Assembly (NCBI RefSeq): GCF_028389875.1
Contig: NC_084670.1
Span: 17,244,883 to 17,308,882, forward strand
Direction: 5' to 3'
Length of the DNA stretch: 64,000 bases
Source: Rhea pennata
Taxonomy: Eukaryota; Chordata; Aves; Rheiformes; Rheidae
Part shown: piece after piece, positions 59,611 through 64,000 of the stretch
How the letters are laid out: each line of letters opens with the position of its first letter
Position numbering within the stretch: the first letter of the stretch is position 1
Notes under the pieces: model-generated
Seen by the model: only the letters and a program-made list of their open reading frames with translations
Told to the model about the DNA's origin: nothing
Database searches by the model: none
Position numbers and translations under genes: made by a program

Positions 59611-59800
59611 CTTCTTAGCTCTGTCATATATCCTTGTGACCTCAGGCATATTATTTATCTTTGTGTTTCTCGATCTGTCAAATGTTAGCAGTCCTGCCTG
59701 CAATTTGTGTCGTCTTTCATAAACACTTAAGTACTCTGAGAAGCTCAAATGAAACAAAAACTAGCAGTAATAGTAGTATTTGGCTGAATGCTTGTTTAAT
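59611..59800 (-). mobile_element. MIR-like ancient SINE, antisense
   Basis: On the plus strand the order AGCTCTGTCATATA, CCTTGTGACCTCAGGCATAT, TATCTTTGTGTTTCTCGATC, TGTCAAATG, then later CTCTGAGAAGCTCAAATGA and AGCAGTAATAGTAGTA follows the reverse complement of MIR (GCTCTGTCA, TGTGACCTTGGGCAAGT, CTCTGTGCCTCAGTTTCC, TCTGTAAAATG, and the AATAATAATAG-type end). Identity is patchy but the order and spacing hold over about 180 bp. Confidence 0.65.
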
Positions 59801-62800
59801 ATTCAGATTTCAAAGACTTAATATGAATAGCAATACTTCCATGAGGTTTTCTCCTCTGTCAAAGTATTGTTGCACCTCCCTCCAATTTTATGTATCTTTT
59901 TGCTGAAATACTGAAATCAAAAGTAGGTGGCTGGTGTTCATTGCTTAGCTAGGGAGGAATGTAAAGTCCTTGCAAAAAGCTCACTTCTAAAAGTAAATGA
60001 GCCTCTTGCAAGTAATTAATGGAGGCGTTGTGTTTTCTAGAACACTATCATCTGGACTACAAGAGAAACTATTTAATAATTTTTATGCAATGAAGTCTTG
60101 TGATATTTCATTTAGATGTTGGCCATATGAAATACAAAGAGGAGCGCCCTTTACAGCACCTCAGGGGTGGCTACTATTTTGATCACTATATTATTGGGAC
60201 ATTCGCTGTCCATATTTGGGAACAGAGAGGGAAGGTCATTTGGACAGGAAAACTTGTTAAAAATTTGGCATGAATTTGGTGAGAAGAAAGAAAAAAATGT
60301 TTATGCATGTGCAGAGAAGTATAGCTTTGCATCTTACTTTATAGTTCCCTTCCCAATTGGCTGTGGATTAGTAGTGCAGTGAAATGCTAAGTCTTGATCT
60401 GAAATGATTTTGATGCAGGATTTTCTTTTGATTAAGAAGTGACCCAATTTTTCAAGGATATGGTAGTGTTTGAAACATAGTGAGAATTTTTACCCTGAGT
60501 CAATTTTAAGCCCACAAATTGCTGTCAGCCCAGAAGAAGATAGCATGGTATGAACTATGTGTCAAAAGAGGTGTGAAAACATTTTGAGGAGGCTGTTCAG
60601 AAGCTAAGAGAAGTTACTTTTATAGGGAGTAAAAGTAATAAAGACTTCAGGAGTTATTTTAGAAGAGCAAGGGAGGTGTGTATTTACAACTTATATGCAG
60701 CCAAAGCCTTCCTGCTTTTGAAGGATAAAATCATATATTGCAGTAAAACCACACTTGAATCAAAAGGCCAAGTGACTTTGCACTTGAAAAATGTGCAGTA
60801 GCAGCATGGCTTTTGTATATGGCTTTAAAAAGCATTTGTACATGTTGGGCTTTGGGAGAAGTACATTAACACTAACCTTCCCAGGAAGCAGAAGAAATAT
60901 GATCATTCTTAGATCCTAGCAGGTCGTCTGAAGTCTAAACAACTCCTCAGAGGAGAACCGTGGGAAGAGGTGCATGACTGTTGGCATGGTGGAAGGAGTG
61001 CATGAGATGAGACTAAACCTGTCTGAAAGTTTGAGAAGGATGACATAGCAAAAATGAGATAATGTGCCTGAAGGAAATGGGTATGCAGATGCTATTCTGT
61101 AACAGGCATACCTTATTGCTAAATTACTTGTTGCCAAGCAGTAAAGCTTGTCTATTTATTTATTAAGCACTAATTTACAGAACTCTTTGCATGGGAACTT
61201 CAGTGCTTTTTTAACCCTTAACACAGTTGCTTGGTCTGTTTGTATTGCCTCTTTAGGAGGGACATAAATTGTTGCCCTCTTTCATAAAATTGACACTTAT
61301 GTTTTCCAGAAAAATTGCAGTCAAAGTCCAGTGAAGAGAGGAGGGCACAAGTGAAAAGAGAAGGTGATAACCTTACGCTTGATGTGAGTTGTAGCTAGAG
61401 ATAGAACAGTGGTTGGGAAGAAATGAAGGAAAGGGTTTGGGAGGTTCTTGCTGTTGTGCATAATGGGGCTTTGCTTGAACAAGCGGTGCTACAAAGGAAC
61501 ATAGCTGCTTTGGTTTTCCTCCCTTTCTGTGCAACCTTACACCTGAATTGTTACTAACATGGTCATTTTTTTTAGAGCTCTGTTTTGTCACAGTTACTGG
61601 ATTGCCTGCAGTAGTAGAAGAAATGCGTGCCCCTATTTCTGCCAGGAGTTACCACTGCTGTGGAAGAGGCAAGGGAGTGGATGGTAACATTAATACTTGT
61701 TGTTATATGGGCAGCTGCCTATATAACCACTGCAACTAAATTTGAGTATCAGGAGTCAAGCTTCTTTCTTCTTATTTTCTTCCTTATGTAACAATGTTGC
61801 CAGAGACTGTGTGCCATGGCAAAGAAGTCATTTTCGTATTTTGCTCTTCTCACTCATCTGAAAAAAGCTTCAGTGTGTGACATGTTTCTGGAATGTAGTA
61901 TGTCATCTCCCTGGAAACAGAATTAACTGGTGGTGGTCTTTTTTATTTTTATTTTTTATTTTTTTGCTTTGAAGTATCCCAAATAAATAGACTATTTCTT
62001 ACGAAAAACTGTATTAGTCAATATGTCCTCCTACAGAAATTTATAATAGTCTTCTCCCCTCCCCCCCCCCCCAAGTAATAACTTGGATTAAAATATCTCT
62101 GACTTAATACTCCAAAGAAACAGCTTCCATTTTGTACATGAAAAAGGGAAGTTCGCATGTTTTTTCACATATGCTCTATTTGAATTGCCAGCAGATCCAA
62201 AAAAATCCTTACATGGGTATAGCTTGTTAACATAAAAATGAACTTTTTGACCTTACTACTCATATACACAAAAATATGTAATCGAGACTAATGGAACTTG
62301 AGGATGATGACTTAATGTAACAGCAAGGCAAATTTAAATCATACATATGGAAACCATCTGTGGTTGCTAGAGACTTAAAGCAAAAGAAACTCAGGGAACT
62401 TGGGATTCATACATGGAGATGTGAAGAGCAGAGGACAAGAGCTTGTTTTAGACAACTCTTCAACAACTCTAACTCTGGCATGGAAAGAAAGAGTTATGTC
62501 TGTAGCCCTTTTCTGGGGAGAGCTGATACGGGGCCAGGAACTACCTCTCAGCATAACCTTGTTTCTTTGAGTGTAACACAGGCCATGAGCTATTTGTTTA
62601 ACAATATGAAATTCCCTCAAAAATTTGTTTGAAATAGTTTTAACACTGCTACTCATAAATGTACTGACCATGTTGCCCATGATTTGAAATTAAGGTAAAA
62701 TATTTAAGTGACTCAGTACTAGCAGTGCCAATCACTTACCCTGTGAGTAACAGCAAAAGGATTACCCCTTTGCGGAACTGGCCATTTCCAGCCGTTTTAG

Positions 62801-64000
62801 AAATGGGTTAATGCTAGATTTTATGCTATTGACTATTGTTTGGAGAAGATTACTTTGCTTGTATAAAATAGAATCTGACAATTTAAAGTCTTAATGTCTG
62901 CAAAAGATAATCTGACTGAATATGTGAGTATTTCCAGTTGTTGGGGTTTTTGTTGTTGTTTCATTTTTTTCTAAGACCACTCAGTTTATATATATACCTT
63001 GTACAATTTGCTATGTTAACTCTACCTCAAATGCTAACAAAACGATATGTGTAAAAGTTAATGAGCTTTTTGGCTGTTCTAGGGACCACTCTATAAGTAA
63101 GAAGTTAATGAACAAGATATACTAGAAATATGTCTTGATTCCTTTTTTCGCCTCTCTGATTTTAGTGGGGTATCTTTAAGAATTCTTTTTCATTTCAGTG
63201 ACATTGCATTTTTCTGTAGTTAGAACTTTTAGTAGGCTGAGTGACGATGACCTTCTGAGAGTGAATAATTACTGTGTTGGTCTTGGTGGATTGTTGAATA
63301 CTGATAGATATAAAACCTTTGTATCTCTTATTGCCTTGCTTTTGCCCTTACCAAAAGGGTAGTGGGTTTTTTTGGGGTTTTTACTTTTGCAACAGCTACC
63401 TAAAGTGCAAGGAGTGAATTGCTAGCCCTTTTGTTTTGATAAAAATTTTCATCAATTAGTTCTACCACCATCACCACAAATCAGTCCTTTTTTGAACAAG
63501 GAGAAAAAAAATTCTCATGCATGAGAATTATTTTTGATTAAAACTTAATCCAATGTAAATCTGGATTAACTCCTAGAGGTTTTCAATGAGCAGCTGACTG
63601 TTACCAGTGAGAGTGTTTTTTGCACAAATACACTTTACTGCACACCTAACCTATGCTGGATATTTCTGCTTTTACGAGGAGTAGGAGCTTGTTATCACAT
63701 GGATGTGACACCACATAAGGCTTTTGTCTATAAAATTTTGATTTCACTAACAAGTATAAGGCTGTGAAGAGTTTTTGGGGTGATGGCATTGGTATGCAAG
63801 TATATTTAACTGAACTGAGTGTTACTGTTGCTGTTTCTTAGCATGAAGAGAATGAACACTGAAGGTTTGCATTAGGTGGCTAGTTGTGTCACAAGTGTAC
63901 ATTAAAGCATGACTGGAAAATAATCCAGGGTTTTTATGAAAGCCCAACTGAACTTTCAGAGTGAGACAAGAGAGGGTACATATTACAGTAACTTATTACT
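59801..64000. other. HS2ST1: Intronic sequence, no gene seen
   Basis: AT-rich intron to the window end. It contains a possible cryptic exon at 61310-61383, a C-rich run at about 62055-62072 and a perfect 20-bp palindrome at 63510-63529. HS2ST1 exon 2 was not found. Confidence 0.5.
63510..63529. repeat. Perfect 20-bp palindrome
   Basis: AATTCTCATGCATGAGAATT is its own reverse complement, centred on ATGCAT, directly after an A run. Confidence 0.9.

Larger units (their letters stand above)
5690..64000 (+). other. HS2ST1: HS2ST1 intron 1, partial
   Basis: About 58 kb after the exon 1 donor. In vertebrates the first HS2ST1 intron is very long and the next exon encodes a conserved stretch beginning Glu-Arg-Ala-Ile; I did not find it, so the intron continues past the right edge. 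Apart from the first 400 bp (CpG island) the sequence is AT-rich and carries homopolymer runs, microsatellites, CR1 copies, a tRNA-derived SINE and MIR-like relics, listed separately. Open frames in it are short, unrelated to known proteins and often low complexity; only the CR1 pieces have protein homology. The assignment assumes no unrecognised gene is nested here. Confidence 0.85.

Noticed and set aside
1..64000. CRISPR arrays, operons, prokaryotic mobile elements, phage genes
   Set aside because: No regularly spaced repeats, no dense coding; the window has vertebrate exon-intron structure and CpG island.
1..64000. Endogenous retrovirus or LTRs
   Set aside because: No primer-binding site, LTR pair or retroviral protein motif was seen.

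Overview
This is a vertebrate, almost certainly avian, nuclear window. Two protein-coding genes are visible, head to head, sharing one CpG-island promoter at about 4.2-6.1 kb. On the minus strand are the first two coding exons of SELENOF (15-kDa ER selenoprotein): exon 1 at 4552-4620 and exon 2 at 2277-2444. On the plus strand is the first coding exon of HS2ST1 (heparan sulfate 2-O-sulfotransferase) at 5566-5689. As far as I recall, the same divergent SELENOF/HS2ST1 arrangement occurs in human. Everything downstream of 5690, about 58 kb, reads as the first intron of HS2ST1; I did not find HS2ST1 exon 2 or SELENOF exon 3, so both genes run off the window.

The bird assignment rests on CR1 LINE content. 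The main copy is a 5'-truncated CR1 at about 51.9-54.5 kb with recognisable endonuclease and reverse-transcriptase pieces, broken by stops, frameshifts and an internal deletion. A short element at 21445-21578 joins a tRNA-Ile-like head (A and B boxes) to a CR1 3' tail that is nearly identical to the tail of the 54.5 kb CR1. From memory this is the architecture of the TguSINE1-type SINEs of passerine birds, and chicken lacks active SINEs, so a passerine or close relative is the best guess. Older relics also occur: a degenerate CR1 3' fragment at 26.4-27.0 kb, a probable inverted CR1 piece at 27.2-27.4 kb, and two MIR-like fragments at 13.4 and 59.6-59.8 kb.

Layout: 1-2276 SELENOF intron 2; 2277-2444 exon 2; 2445-4551 intron 1; 4552-4620 exon 1; 4621-5565 bidirectional promoter with four CCAAT boxes and four GC boxes; 5566-5689 HS2ST1 exon 1; 5690-64000 HS2ST1 intron 1, AT-rich, with homopolymer runs, microsatellites and the repeats above. 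No CRISPR, operon or prokaryotic feature is present, and most open frames in the intron are chance ORFs.

Both genes act in the secretory pathway: SELENOF in ER glycoprotein quality control with UGGT, HS2ST1 in Golgi heparan sulfate modification. A shared promoter may give them housekeeping-style co-expression, but that is inference. I saw no convincing new biological system. The better leads are the duplicated CCAAT/GC-box promoter module, the CTG run and mini-uORFs at the HS2ST1 start, a second CpG-dense patch at 58.9-59.1 kb, and two perfect 20-bp palindromes.
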